DNA from: Geobacillus sp. 46C-IIa
GTDB taxonomy: Bacteria; Bacillota; Bacilli; Bacillales; Anoxybacillaceae
Direction: 5' to 3'
Assembly (NCBI RefSeq): GCF_014679505.1
Contig: NZ_CP061474.1
Location: forward strand, 1,518,001 to 1,582,000
Length of the DNA: 64,000 nucleotides
The position numbers were made by a program, and so were the translations under genes. Under the pieces are notes generated by a model. It saw only the letters and a list, made by a program, of their open reading frames with translations. It did not search any database and was not told the DNA's origin. Positions 44,448 to 55,000 of this stretch are shown one piece after another; the first letter of the stretch is position 1, and each line of letters starts with the position of its first letter.

Positions 44448-45001
44448 GCCGTTGCACTTCCTTTCGGGATCGGCGTGACGCCGAGTTGGGTAAAGGTAAA
44501 GTCGAGCGTTTCAAATAGCTGTACGTACGGGCTGCCGGCGGCTGCCAACCGCTCGCCGATTTCACGGATATGGCCGGCATAATCGGCGAGCAAGGAGATG
44601 GCATGAGGCTCCTCCGCATAGGCGAGAAATTCGAGCATGAGCGGCAAGTAGTCGGGCAGCTCGCGGTCGGAGACGGCGAATCCGGCCGCCTCGTAGCGCG
44701 CTTTTAAGGCGACGAGCTCGACTCCGCGCTCGCGTTGTTCACCGTTTGTCATATACGTAAGATACAAATTCGTTTTTTTGCCGAAATCAAATGTTTCGAC
44801 ATATTGCTCCATCCGCTCTCGAGCCGGGGTGGCTGCAAGCTGTTCGGCCACTGCCAAAAGCGGTGTACGGACGGTTTCATCCTCGAGCGAACGGATGGCC
44901 TCGAGGCAGTCGGGAAGCGATTCAGCCCACTGTTCGTCCGGGTAGGACAACAGATAGGACACACATAAAAAGACGGTTTGCCGTTGTTCGCTGTTCATCA
45001 T
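44423..45001 (-). CDS. narJ: nitrate reductase assembly chaperone
   Basis: 192-residue chaperone that binds immature NarG and helps insert its molybdenum cofactor; not part of the final complex. The TorD/NarJ-type helical pattern is seen in VSYLLSYPDEQW, FDFGKKTNLYLTY and ELPDYLPLMLEFLAY. Two adjacent ATGs (45001 and 44998) are possible; GGAGG lies 4 or 7 nt upstream. It lies 48 nt after narH and overlaps narI. Confidence 0.95.
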   Translation of the reverse strand: MMNSEQRQTVFLCVSYLLSYPDEQWAESLPDCLEAIRSLEDETVRTPLLAVAEQLAATPARERMEQYVETFDFGKKTNLYLTYMTNGEQRERGVELVALKARYEAAGFAVSDRELPDYLPLMLEFLAYAEEPHAISLLADYAGHIREIGERLAAAGSPYVQLFETLDFTFTQLGVTPIPKGSATAWLVNFSG

Positions 45002-45049
45002 GCATCCTCCATTTTTGTTGTTTAAGAGGAAGGGGGCACGGCCCCGCCT

Positions 45050-46522
45050 TCATGAAAGCGTGCCGCAGGCGCCTGGACCGCCGGCAAATGCAAGCCCGCA
45101 GCTGCCTTGTTCGGCGTAGAGGTCAGCGACTTCCTCGCGATGCGATGCCGGGATGACGAAGCGGTCTTCGTATTTGGCAATCGCGAGCAAACGGTACATC
45201 TCTTCAATGTCTTCACGGCTTAAGCCGAGCGACTCAATGAGGCGGATGTCCGGCTGTTTGTTCGTTTGTTTCGCTCGCATATACGAACGCATCGCCGCCA
45301 TTTTTTTCAATGTCGTGCGGATGTGCGCTGTATCGCCCGCCGTCAGCAAATTCGCCAAATATTCGATCGGAATGCGCATTTCATCAATGGCTGGGAAGAT
45401 GTCATCGGCGCTCGCGTTGCTTCCTTTTCCTTCGATCGTATTCATGATCGGGCTCAGCGGAGGAATGTACCATACCATTGGCAGCGTCCGGTATTCTGGA
45501 TGCAGCGGCAAAGCGATTTTCCAATCGACGATCATTTTGTAAATCGGCGAGCGCTGCGCCGCGGCAATCCATTCATCCGGGATGCCGGCTTTTTTCGCTT
45601 CAGCGATGACGGTCGGATCGTTCGGATCAAGGAAAATATCCAGTTGAGCGTGGTATAGCTGTTTCTCATCGGCGACGCTCGCCGCTTCTTTCACTTGATC
45701 CGCATCATACAGCATGACGCCGATGTAGCGGATGCGGCCGACGCACGTTTCCGAGCAAATGGTCGGCAGGCCGGCTTCGATGCGCGGGAAACAGAGCGTA
45801 CATTTTTCCGCTTTGTTCGTTTGCCAGTTGAAATATACTTTCTTGTACGGGCAGCTCGTGACACAATACCGCCAAGCGCGGCAGGCGTTTTGGTCGACGA
45901 GGACGATGCCGTCCTCGTCGCGTTTGTACATGGCGCCCGACGGGCAGCTCGATACGCATGACGGATTGAGGCAATGTTCGCAAATGCGCGGCAAATACAT
46001 CATAAAGACATCCTCAAATTCCGCTTGGATCGCCTGCTCCATTTTGACAACGTTCGGATCGCGCAAACCGGTGATATGGGCGCCGGCCAGGTCGTCTTCC
46101 CAGTTCGGTCCCCACGATACTTCCATCCATTCGCCGGTGATGGACGATTTCGGCCGAGCGACCGGCTGATGCCGTTTTTGCGGACTGTTCGTCAATGTTT
46201 CGTAGTCGTAGTTCCACGGTTCGTAGTAATCATCGATCGTCGGCTGGTATGGGTTGTAGAACAAATTGACGAGCCGCATCGCTTTCGAGCCGGACTTAAG
46301 CCGCAATTCGCCGTCTTTTAACTCCCAGCCGCCTTTATATTTCTCTTGGTCTTCCCACTGTTTCGGATAGCCGATCCCCGGCTTTGTTTCGACGTTGTTA
46401 AAGTACATATATTCCGCGCCGGGACGGTTCGTCCACGTGTTTTTGCATGTGACGCTGCACGTGTGGCAACCGATGCATTTATCCAAGTTCATGACCATGC
46501 CGACTTGCGCTTTAATCTTCAA
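45050..46522 (-). CDS. narH: respiratory nitrate reductase, beta subunit
   Basis: 490-residue iron-sulphur subunit carrying electrons from NarI to NarG. Cysteine groups for four clusters are visible: CIGCHTCSVTC, CEHCLNPSCVSSC, CRAWRYCVTSCPYKK (Trp replaces one Cys, marking the [3Fe-4S] cluster as in other NarH) and CTLCFPRIEAGLPTICSETC. I chose TTG 46522, giving MKIKAQVGMVMNLD: AGAGGAGG is 10 nt away, while the TTG at 46531 has 1 nt. It overlaps the 3' end of narG by 11 nt. Confidence 0.95.
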   Translation of the reverse strand: MKIKAQVGMVMNLDKCIGCHTCSVTCKNTWTNRPGAEYMYFNNVETKPGIGYPKQWEDQEKYKGGWELKDGELRLKSGSKAMRLVNLFYNPYQPTIDDYYEPWNYDYETLTNSPQKRHQPVARPKSSITGEWMEVSWGPNWEDDLAGAHITGLRDPNVVKMEQAIQAEFEDVFMMYLPRICEHCLNPSCVSSCPSGAMYKRDEDGIVLVDQNACRAWRYCVTSCPYKKVYFNWQTNKAEKCTLCFPRIEAGLPTICSETCVGRIRYIGVMLYDADQVKEAASVADEKQLYHAQLDIFLDPNDPTVIAEAKKAGIPDEWIAAAQRSPIYKMIVDWKIALPLHPEYRTLPMVWYIPPLSPIMNTIEGKGSNASADDIFPAIDEMRIPIEYLANLLTAGDTAHIRTTLKKMAAMRSYMRAKQTNKQPDIRLIESLGLSREDIEEMYRLLAIAKYEDRFVIPASHREEVADLYAEQGSCGLAFAGGPGACGTLS

Positions 46523-49500
46523 GCCAATCAACCTCCTCTAATTTGCGGATGACAACGAACAAGTCGCGTTGGTTGCCCGTCGGTCCGTAATAGTTGAATC
46601 CGTAGCTTAATTGCGCGTATCCGCCGATCATATGCGTCGGTTTCACATGGATGCGCGTCGGGCTGTTGTGCGTGCCGCCGCGGTTGTTCGTCAGCTTCGT
46701 GCCCGGCACGTTAATATGGCGGTCTTGCGCGTGGTGCATAAACGCCATGCCGCGCGGCAGCCGGTGCGAGACGACGGCGCGGGCGACGACGACGCCGTTT
46801 TCGTTGAAACATTCAATCCAGTCGTTGTCCGCAATGCCGGCTTCGGCTGCGTCGTCTTTGTTCATCCAGACGGTCGGCCCGCCGCGGAACAGCGTCAACA
46901 TTGGCAGCGAATCGAAATACATGCTGTGAACGGACCATTTGTTATGCGGCGTCAAATAGTTTAAAACGACTTCTTTTCCGTTTTCCGTCGGCCGTCTGTT
47001 CGAGAACGGACGGTGCGGCAAGACCGGTTTGAACGTGGCCATCGCTTCGCCGAACTCGCGCATCAGTTCATGGTCGATGTAAAACGACTGCCGACCGGTC
47101 AACGTCCGCCACGGGATGAGCCGTTCGACGTTCGTCGTAAACGGTGAATAGCGACGTCCGCCTTTTTCTGAGCCGCTGAATGCCGGTGACGTGATGACCG
47201 TTTTCGGCTGGGCGGTGATTTGTTCAAATGTGAAGCACTCTTCTTCGCGTTCTTTCGCCAAGTCGGCAAGCTCCAAATTCGTCTTTTTCTCGAGCGCTTC
47301 CCACGCCTTGACGGCCATTTTTCCGTTTGTAGTCGATGATAGCGTCAAAATCGCTTCAGCCGCTTTTTTCGCTTCACTGATGTCCGGGCAGCCATCGGCG
47401 ATCGAGGCGCGCCGGACGGTGCCAAGCCGGCGTTTCAGCTGTTCGTATTCCTCTTTCGCCGTCCAGGCGATCCCTTTTGTGCCGATCGGCTGGCGGGCGA
47501 CATTGGGACCTAAGGCAGTCATTTGATCGTAAAGAAGCGTATAGTCGCGTTCAATGACGTGAATGTTCGGCATCGTTTTGCCCGGGATCGGTTCGGTTTC
47601 GCCTTTGCTCCAGTCTTTCACCTCGCCAAACGGCTGCGCCAGCTCTTGCGCCGTATCGTGCAAAAGCGGGGTGGCGGCGACTTCTTTCATCGGCTTCAAG
47701 CCGGCTTGTTTGGCGACATCGGATACGGCTTTGGCGAGCGATTTGAAAATATCCCAGTCCGAGCGCGCTTCCCAGAGCGGAGGCACGGCCGGATTGAACG
47801 GATGAACGAACGGATGCATATCCGTGCTGCTCAAGTCATGTTTTTCATACCATGTCGCTGCCGGCAGGACGACATCGGAGTAGAGCGCGGTGCCGGCCAT
47901 GCGGAAGTCCAGGTTGACAAGCAGATCGAGCTTGCCTTCCGGCGCTTCGTCGCGCCAGCGGATTTCTTCCGGGCGCAGGCTGTCGCGGTCATCGTTTAAC
48001 AAGCCGTTCGTCGTGCCAAGCAAATGTTTTAAGAAGTATTCGTGCCCTTTGCCAGAGCTCGAGATTAAGTTGGCGCGCCAAACGATCAAGTTGCGCGGGA
48101 AGTTCGCCTCGTTGTCGGGATCTTCGATCGCAAACTGCAATTCTTTCCTTTTCAGCTGTTTCGCGACATAGGCGCCGATCTCTTCCGGCGTGCGGGCTCC
48201 GTGGCGGACCGCTTCGTTGTACAGCTCGATGCCGTTTTTGTTAAACGTCGGGTACGACGGCAGCCAGCCGAGCCGGGCGGCCAAAACGTTGTAATCGCCA
48301 GGGTGCGAATAGCGCGCTTTTTTGGCCAGCGGCGAGACGAGCTCATCGATCGGCCGCTCTTCATAGCGCCATTGGTCGGTCGCAAAGTAAAAGAACGATG
48401 TGCCGTTTTGCAGTTTCGCCGGTCCGACCCAGTCGCGAGCGGTGGCGATCGTCTGCCATCCTTCCGCCGGGCGCAGCTTTTCTTGCCCGACGTAATGCGC
48501 CCAGCCGCCGCCGTTGACGCCTTGAGCGCCGACGAACAGGACAAGGTTCAGCACAGCGCGGTAAATCGTATCCGAGTGAAACCAATGGTTAATGCCGGCC
48601 CCGACGATGATCATCGACCGGCCGTTCGTGTCGATCGCACTGTCGGCAAACTCGCGGGCGATTTTCACGACGAGTTTGCGGTCAACACCGGTGATCGCTT
48701 CTTGCCACGCCGGGGTGAACGGCACCTCGTCATCGTACGAGCGGGCAACGACACCGCCAATGCTGCGGTCGACGCCGTAGTTGGCCAAAATCAAGTCATA
48801 GACGGTCGTGACATAAACTTCGCCCGCTTCGGTGTGCACTTTTTTCACCGGGACCGCGCGTTCGATCGTTTTTCCGCCTTCAGCGGTGAAATACGGAAGC
48901 TTTATCGAAATGACCTCATCTTCGCTTCCTAAAAATGACAGGCGCGGCTCAAGCGGCTGTTCCGTTTCCTCATCAACAAGGCGCAAGTTCCATTTTCCTT
49001 TGTCTTCCCAGCGCGTGCCGATCGTTCCGTTCGGCACGGCAAACGTGCCGGTGTTCTCGTCATAGATGACCGGTTTCCATTCGGCGTTTCCGGTTTGTTT
49101 GCCAAGATCTTTCGCCAACAAGAAGCGGCCGGCCGTCCATGCGCCGCCGTCTTGTTTTAACGTGACGACAAATGGAAAATCGGTGTACGTTTTGGCATAT
49201 TGTTCAAAATACGGGATCGTCCGTTTGACATAATATTCGTTTAAAATGACGTGCCCCATCGCCATCGCTAAAGCGCCGTCCGTTCCTTGTTTCACCGACA
49301 GCCAATCGTCGGCAAACTTCGTCGACTCGGCGTAATCCGGGCTGACGGACACGACTTTCGTGCCGCGGTAGCGCACTTCCGCTAAAAAGTGGGCGTCCGG
49401 CGTTCGGGTGAGCGGGACGTTTGAGCCCCACGTGATGATGTAGCCGGCGTTGTACCAATCGCTCGATTCCGGCACGTCCGTTTGGTCGCCCCAAATTTGC

Positions 49501-50207
49501 GGCGATGCCGGCGGCAAGTCGGCGTACCAATCATAAAAGCTTAACATCGGGCCGCCCAACAGCTGCATAAACCGCGATCCGGCAGCATGGCTGACCATCG
49601 ACATCGCTGGAATCGGGGAGAAGCCGACGTTGCGGTCCGGGCCGTATTTAACGACCGTATACAATAAAGAAGCGGCGACAAGCGTCAATGCTTCATCCCA
49701 GCTGACGCGCACGAATCCGCCTTTCCCGCGCGCCTGTTTGTAGCGTTTCGCTTTTTCGTGGTCTTCAACGATGCTTTTCCACGCCTCAAGCGGATTGTTT
49801 GGATGATGGGAGAGCGCCTCGCGCCACATGTCAAGCAAGATGCCGCGGACATACGGGTATTTGACGCGCAGCGGGCTGTACATATACCACGAGAAGCTCG
49901 CGCCGCGCGGGCAGCCGCGCGGTTCAAAGTCCGGCATATCCGGCCCGGTCGATGGATAGTCGAGCTGCTGCCCTTCCCAGGTGACGATGCCGTTTTTGAC
50001 GTAAATGTTCCAGCTGCACGACCCCGTGCAGTTGACGCCATGGGTCGAGCGGACGACTTTGTCGTGCTGCCAGCGGCGGCGGTACGCGTCTTCCCAGGCG
50101 CGGTCGCCGTGGGTTGTTTCGCTATGGCCGTCGGCTTGGCGCTCGATCGGCCGAATATATTTGAAACGGTTGGTGAGCGGAGATCGTTTTCGTTTCATTT
50201 GCTTCAC
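46512..50207 (-). CDS. narG: respiratory nitrate reductase, alpha subunit
   Basis: 1231-residue molybdenum catalytic subunit that reduces nitrate to nitrite on the cytoplasmic side. The N-terminal HGVNCTGSCSW holds the His/Cys ligands of the [4Fe-4S] cluster. Further marks are YPSTGPDMPDFEPRGCPRGASFSW, WGSNVPLTRTPDAHF and the C-terminal molybdopterin domain with NNRGGTHNSPTRIHVKPTHMIGG near residue 1185. AAGGAG precedes the ATG. It heads narGHJI; a promoter with an Fnr-like box lies upstream. Confidence 0.97.
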   Translation of the reverse strand: MKQMKRKRSPLTNRFKYIRPIERQADGHSETTHGDRAWEDAYRRRWQHDKVVRSTHGVNCTGSCSWNIYVKNGIVTWEGQQLDYPSTGPDMPDFEPRGCPRGASFSWYMYSPLRVKYPYVRGILLDMWREALSHHPNNPLEAWKSIVEDHEKAKRYKQARGKGGFVRVSWDEALTLVAASLLYTVVKYGPDRNVGFSPIPAMSMVSHAAGSRFMQLLGGPMLSFYDWYADLPPASPQIWGDQTDVPESSDWYNAGYIITWGSNVPLTRTPDAHFLAEVRYRGTKVVSVSPDYAESTKFADDWLSVKQGTDGALAMAMGHVILNEYYVKRTIPYFEQYAKTYTDFPFVVTLKQDGGAWTAGRFLLAKDLGKQTGNAEWKPVIYDENTGTFAVPNGTIGTRWEDKGKWNLRLVDEETEQPLEPRLSFLGSEDEVISIKLPYFTAEGGKTIERAVPVKKVHTEAGEVYVTTVYDLILANYGVDRSIGGVVARSYDDEVPFTPAWQEAITGVDRKLVVKIAREFADSAIDTNGRSMIIVGAGINHWFHSDTIYRAVLNLVLFVGAQGVNGGGWAHYVGQEKLRPAEGWQTIATARDWVGPAKLQNGTSFFYFATDQWRYEERPIDELVSPLAKKARYSHPGDYNVLAARLGWLPSYPTFNKNGIELYNEAVRHGARTPEEIGAYVAKQLKRKELQFAIEDPDNEANFPRNLIVWRANLISSSGKGHEYFLKHLLGTTNGLLNDDRDSLRPEEIRWRDEAPEGKLDLLVNLDFRMAGTALYSDVVLPAATWYEKHDLSSTDMHPFVHPFNPAVPPLWEARSDWDIFKSLAKAVSDVAKQAGLKPMKEVAATPLLHDTAQELAQPFGEVKDWSKGETEPIPGKTMPNIHVIERDYTLLYDQMTALGPNVARQPIGTKGIAWTAKEEYEQLKRRLGTVRRASIADGCPDISEAKKAAEAILTLSSTTNGKMAVKAWEALEKKTNLELADLAKEREEECFTFEQITAQPKTVITSPAFSGSEKGGRRYSPFTTNVERLIPWRTLTGRQSFYIDHELMREFGEAMATFKPVLPHRPFSNRRPTENGKEVVLNYLTPHNKWSVHSMYFDSLPMLTLFRGGPTVWMNKDDAAEAGIADNDWIECFNENGVVVARAVVSHRLPRGMAFMHHAQDRHINVPGTKLTNNRGGTHNSPTRIHVKPTHMIGGYAQLSYGFNYYGPTGNQRDLFVVIRKLEEVDWLED

Positions 50208-50232
50208 TCCTTATTCGCGTTGTGTACTTTTA

Positions 50233-50275
50233 ACTATAGCCATGATGTCAATAACGCGATGTTAACTTTGTCACA
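50233..50275 (-). promoter_or_regulatory. narG promoter with Fnr-like box
   Basis: On the minus strand, TGTGA-CAAAGT-TAACA (50275-50260) matches the Fnr palindrome with one mismatch. A -10 TATAGT lies at 50238-50233, so the start is near 50226 and the box centre falls at -41.5, the classic Fnr position. The 5' untranslated part would be about 18 nt. Confidence 0.6.
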
Positions 50276-50370
50276 CCTAGCGGCATTGTCACAAATTCGT
50301 CAAAGAAACGAACAAATATTCTTTGTTATGGTATAATGAGGGAAACGATGGAAGTTTGAGGGGATGCTTG

Positions 50371-50874
50371 TTGCGGTATTCAAGTCACGTGATCGTTTCC
50401 TTATGCCTTGGGGCGACGGCGACGGTGTATACGGCGCTTCCGTTTACTGCTGCTTATACGTCGGGGCTTGTCATCGGCAGCCTTCTTCCTGACATTGATG
50501 AGCCGTCGTCATATGTCGGCCGCCGTTCATTTGGCGTCGCGAGTAAAGTAAAAGAAGCATTCGGCCATCGCGGCATGACACATTCGCTCATCGTTTGGGG
50601 GATACTCGCCGCCGCCATCTGGCGCGAATCGGCGTCGCCATTTGCCGCCGGGGTCGTGCTTGGCTATTTATTTCACATTATCGAAGACTTTTTTTCTGTC
50701 CAAGGGGTGCCTTTGTTTTGGCCGTTTTCTTCAAAGCGGTGGAAAGTGCCGCTCTATCGGACGGGAAAAGGGATGGAAAAGGTGTTCGTTGCCGCTGCCT
50801 GGGTCGGCTTCGTTTATTTCGGCGTCAGCGGATTGTTTTACGAATGGTGGCGGTCGCTTTTGGCCCTTTGGTGA
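50371..50874 (+). CDS. YdjM-type membrane metal-dependent hydrolase
   Basis: 167-residue membrane protein of the YdjM/DUF457 group annotated as metal-dependent hydrolases, with about four hydrophobic segments. Conserved acidic and histidine residues are seen in IGSLLPDIDEPSS, GHRGMTHSL and GYLFHIIEDFFSVQG. The function is not established. The start is TTG 50371, giving MRYSSHVIVS, with GAGGGG 7 nt upstream; the frame extends upstream to 50323 without a better start. A TATAAT lies at 50332-50337. It is divergent from narG. Confidence 0.75.
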   Translation: MRYSSHVIVSLCLGATATVYTALPFTAAYTSGLVIGSLLPDIDEPSSYVGRRSFGVASKVKEAFGHRGMTHSLIVWGILAAAIWRESASPFAAGVVLGYLFHIIEDFFSVQGVPLFWPFSSKRWKVPLYRTGKGMEKVFVAAAWVGFVYFGVSGLFYEWWRSLLALW

Positions 50875-50954
50875 CCGAGTGGAAAAGGAGGGAAAAAGGG
50901 CGGAGCGTCGAATATCTATTTTCGCAGAAAACAAATGGACAGGGGGAGAGCGAA

Positions 50955-51707
50955 ATGAATGAACGATATCCCGTACTGCCTGGCGCGGAGCCGTTTTACG
51001 CCGAAAATGGGCCGGTCGGGGTGCTGTTGTCGCACGGGTTCACGGGCACGCCCCACAGCATGCGTCCGCTCGCTGAAGCGTATGCGAAAGCCGGCTATAC
51101 CGTTTGTCTGCCGCGCTTAAAAGGGCATGGGACGCACTATGAAGACATGGAACGGACGACGTTCCACGATTGGATTGCCTCGGTCGAGGAAGGATATGAA
51201 TGGCTGAAACAACGATGCCAAACCATTTTTGTCACCGGGCTGTCGATGGGCGGGACGCTCACGCTTTATTTGGCGGAACAGCACCCAGAAATCCGCGGCA
51301 TCGTGCCGATTAACGCTGCTGTCGATATCCCGGCCATCGCCGCTGGGATGATGGGCGGGGGCGAAGTGCCGAGGTATCTTGACTCGATCGGTTCGGACTT
51401 GAAAAATCCCGATGTGAAAGAGCTGTCGTACGAAAAAACGCCGACGGCGTCGCTCCTTCAGCTGGCTCAATTGATGGAACATGTGAAAAAAGAGCTTGGA
51501 CGCATTACATGCCCGGCGTTGATTTTCGTTTCCGATGAAGACCATGTCGTGCCGCCCGGGAATGCCGATATCATTTTTCAAGGCATTCAATCGACGGACA
51601 AAGAGATCGTTCGTCTTCACAACAGTTATCATGTGGCAACATTGGATTATGACCAGCAGACGATCATCGAACGGTCACTTCAATTTTTTGCAAAACATGT
51701 CGACTGA
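50955..51707 (+). CDS. thermostable carboxylesterase, Est30 type
   Basis: 250-residue alpha/beta-hydrolase carboxylesterase (monoacylglycerol lipase-like) closely matching Est30 of G. stearothermophilus. The nucleophile is Ser97 in GLSMGG; the acid is Asp196 in SDEDHVV and the base His226 in NSYHVATLD. These are each three residues later than the Ser94/Asp193/His223 reported for Est30, so the N-terminus is probably 3 residues longer. The oxyanion-hole segment is LLSHGFTGTP. GGGGGAGAG precedes the ATG. Cytoplasmic. Confidence 0.93.
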   Translation: MNERYPVLPGAEPFYAENGPVGVLLSHGFTGTPHSMRPLAEAYAKAGYTVCLPRLKGHGTHYEDMERTTFHDWIASVEEGYEWLKQRCQTIFVTGLSMGGTLTLYLAEQHPEIRGIVPINAAVDIPAIAAGMMGGGEVPRYLDSIGSDLKNPDVKELSYEKTPTASLLQLAQLMEHVKKELGRITCPALIFVSDEDHVVPPGNADIIFQGIQSTDKEIVRLHNSYHVATLDYDQQTIIERSLQFFAKHVD

Positions 51708-52084
51708 ACGCTCCCGCCTACGCTCACGCTGAGAAGTGGAGGGCTCGGTTTGGGATGATCCATGTGCCTGCTTGCGGCCCATTCTATCGAAAACAGGGTG
51801 GGTCATTTCTTGTTTTTTGTCGTTATTTTCCCAAAAAAACATATAGCCGTTTTTGGAGGCTTGTTCTAAACTTATTACTGAAGGAAGAGAGAAGATTAGA
51901 TTGCCTCTTAATTTCTCTATTTTCTTATTTCAAAGAACAATGTACACAGACAGGATCGTGTATTAGTTCGAAACATCAGCGGTTTTGATGAGATCGGTCG
52001 ACATTCATCTTCTACCGCTCGCCACCTATATATTCCCTAAGGCGGCAGCTTTTTGCCGGAAAATGATAAAGGAGATTTGTTTGC
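51708..52084. other. non-coding spacer, 377 nt
   Basis: A spacer noticeably richer in A/T than the flanking genes. I see no conserved gene, clear promoter pair or strong terminator in it. It may hold the promoter for the large TPR protein. Confidence 0.4.
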
Positions 52085-55000
52085 ATGAATCGTATTGAAT
52101 ACATCGCATCGCTCGTTGAAGAAAAACGAATTGTGGACGCCCTCGCTGAGGTGCGGCCGCAGTTAGAGAAGGTCGGGCCGTTTGGATGGCGGCCGCTGTT
52201 GGCGTCATGGGACAGCATCGAACCGTTCCGGGCGCTCATCCGGTTGTTTGATTATGCGCTCATGTACCGCCATAGCGGACTTGTCGCCCGCTATGCCCAC
52301 CGGAAGTTGAACACGCTGCAGACGTTGGCTTGGGTGTGCGACGAATGGCTCGAGAACCGCCGGCCGCTCGATGTTGAAGAAGCGCTCACGCCGCGTCTTG
52401 CCAAAGCGCTTGAAGGCAAGACGGATGAGCCCGATGAAGCGATCGCCCGAGCGGCGTTTGCGTTCGTGCGGGCGCTGCTCGATATGCAGCGGGCCGATGA
52501 GGCGCGTGAATGGATGGGTGTAGTCGCCCGTTATGAGACGGTGCCGATCCATGACAAATGGGGCTATTTTTACATTGAAACCGGCGACCGGAAGCGGGCG
52601 GAGCAAGCGGTCCGGGCCGGGTTGGACGATCCGGAGCGCGGCGATATGTGCTATTTGCTTCTCGCTGACCTGTATGCGCTTGATGGCCGTCATCACGAGG
52701 CGCTGGCCGTTCTTGAGGAGGGAAGGCGGCGTTTCCCGCAAGTGTTGTCGTTTTACGCGGAACGCGCACGCCGCTTGCGTGATGTTCGTGCTTACCGTGA
52801 GGCGCTGGCGGCGATGGAGGAGCTTGACCGCTTGAATCCGCTTCATATGCATCGCCGTTATTTCACCCATTTACGCGCTGAACTGTATGATCAGCTTGGA
52901 GAATGGGAGAAGCTTGAGTCATTGGTGAGGGCCGAGCCGCAGCTTGAAAAAACGCCGTATGCCCGCGCGCTCGGACGGCAAAAGGAGCGCGCAGTCGTGC
53001 TGCCGCTTATTCCGGTTGTGCAAAAACATAACTATTGCGTGCCGGCAAGCGTTGAAATGATGCTTCGCGTACTTGGCGCTTCTCGGACGCAAGATGAGGT
53101 GGCCGAACAGATTTTTGATGTGCGTGGTTCCAAATTGTCAACGACCGTTCATTATTTGGAGGAGCTCGGGTTTGTTTGCCGCTTTTTCATCGGCTCGCCA
53201 CCGCGCTGGAAGCGGCTCATCGATGAAGGAGTCCCGGTCCTTTTGAGCGTCGATTATGAACAGTCGTCGCACGTGCAAGTGCTGTTTGGCTATGATGAAC
53301 GGCTCGCCGCGTTTTACGTGCAAGACCCGAACGTATTTGACCCGTTTGTCGTTCCGGAAGAAGAGCTTGAAAAGTGGTACGCCGGGACGCATTATTTGTC
53401 GATTGTTGCGCTTCCCCGGGAAAAAGCGGCGCTTGCCGCCGAGCTTCCCGAGGAGGAAGATCGCTATTTTCGCGAACTTCATGCCTTTGCGGAAAAGATG
53501 GATGAAGATGAACAGGCGCATTTCGATGCGTTTGTCGCCTTTTTGCGCCGGCATGAGCACATTCCGTATACATGGCTGTATGTCATGAAGCATTTTGGCA
53601 GCGATGAGGCGAAGCCGCTTGTGTTGGATTATACGGAGCGCGTCTTGAAGCAGTATCCAGAACATAACGATTTGTTGCTTGCAGCGGCGAAAGCTTATGT
53701 TTATACACAAGAAATGGAGCGGGCGGAACAGGTGCTGAAACAGGCAAAAGGAAACATGCAAAGTCCGCTGTACCATTACTTGCGCGGCCGTATTGCCTTC
53801 TCTATGAGCCGGTATGAAGAAGCGGCCCGTTATTTTCGCGCCTCGCTCCAGCTTGACCCGGATCAGCCGGAAGTGTGGAGCTACACGGCGCTCGCTTTGG
53901 TGTATGCCGGCCATACGGAACGAGGGCTCATTTGCTCGCAGGTGGCGGTTCGCTTGTACCCGGGCGATCTGTTTATCGAAACGAACCATGGCGTGTTGTT
54001 ATTCCACGCGAAGCGTTTCGCTGAAGCGCGCGAATGGTTTGACCGCCTCGTGCGCCGCGAGCGGCGCGACGCCCATCTTTGGTATGAGCGGGCCCGCTGC
54101 GATCTAGAACTTGGCCGCCGGCGCAAGGCCGAGCGCGGCTTTCTTGTTGCCAAGGCGCTTGATCCGAGGGAGCCGTACCCGTATATCATGCTCGCCGACT
54201 TGTATAATGATGATGGCAACCGAACACAGGCGAAAGCGGTGCTCAACGAAGGGGTTGCCGCTGTGGAACGATTGGCGCCGCTTTACGTTCGGCTTGGCGA
54301 TTTCTATATGGACGAAGGAGAGGCAGAAAAGGCCGCTTCCTGCTATGAGCAGGCGTTGGCCTTGGATGGGGATGACGTGTTCGCTCATCTTGGGCTGGCC
54401 TCGGCCTTGGTGGAGCGCGGGGGCGGAGAGGCGGCAAGACGGCATGTGACCGAGCTGCGCACCCGTTTTGCCAACAACAGCGAGTATTGGCTGAATGCGG
54501 GCAAATGGCTGATGGCTTACGGCTTTGCCGACGATGAAAAGGGGCGCGGGACGGCGCTGTCATGGCTCGAGGAAGGGCTGCGCCTTGCCGAGTTTGATGC
54601 GGAAGAGGCGTACGAGTTTTACATCGGCCAGTTGATCACCCCGTCGCTCACGAGACGCGGCCGTCTCTTTTTGGAGCGGCTCGTTGCCGATCGCCCCCGC
54701 CTTGCTTCGGCTCGTTGTGCCCTCGGCGTTCTTTATGAGCGGCAAAACCGGCCGTCTAAGGCCATGGCTGTATACCGAGAGGCCGCTGCCATGGGCCACC
54801 CGCTTTCGCTCTTCCGGCTCGCGGAGCTGTGCGCTTCACTTGGGCGCGCTCATGAGGCGAAACAGCATTATGAAGCGTGTCTCCGCGCGGATCCGTCATT
54901 CGCCCTCTGCCATTTTCGTTTGGCTGTGTTATATGGGGGAGAAGGAAAGGAGGAGCAGCAGTGCGCCCATTTGCTTCAAGCGGTCCGCCTTGCCCCGCTG

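Noticed and set aside
48201..48932. 243-codon frame opposite narG
   Set aside because: Antisense shadow produced by the G/C-rich third positions of narG; no start signal or family resemblance.
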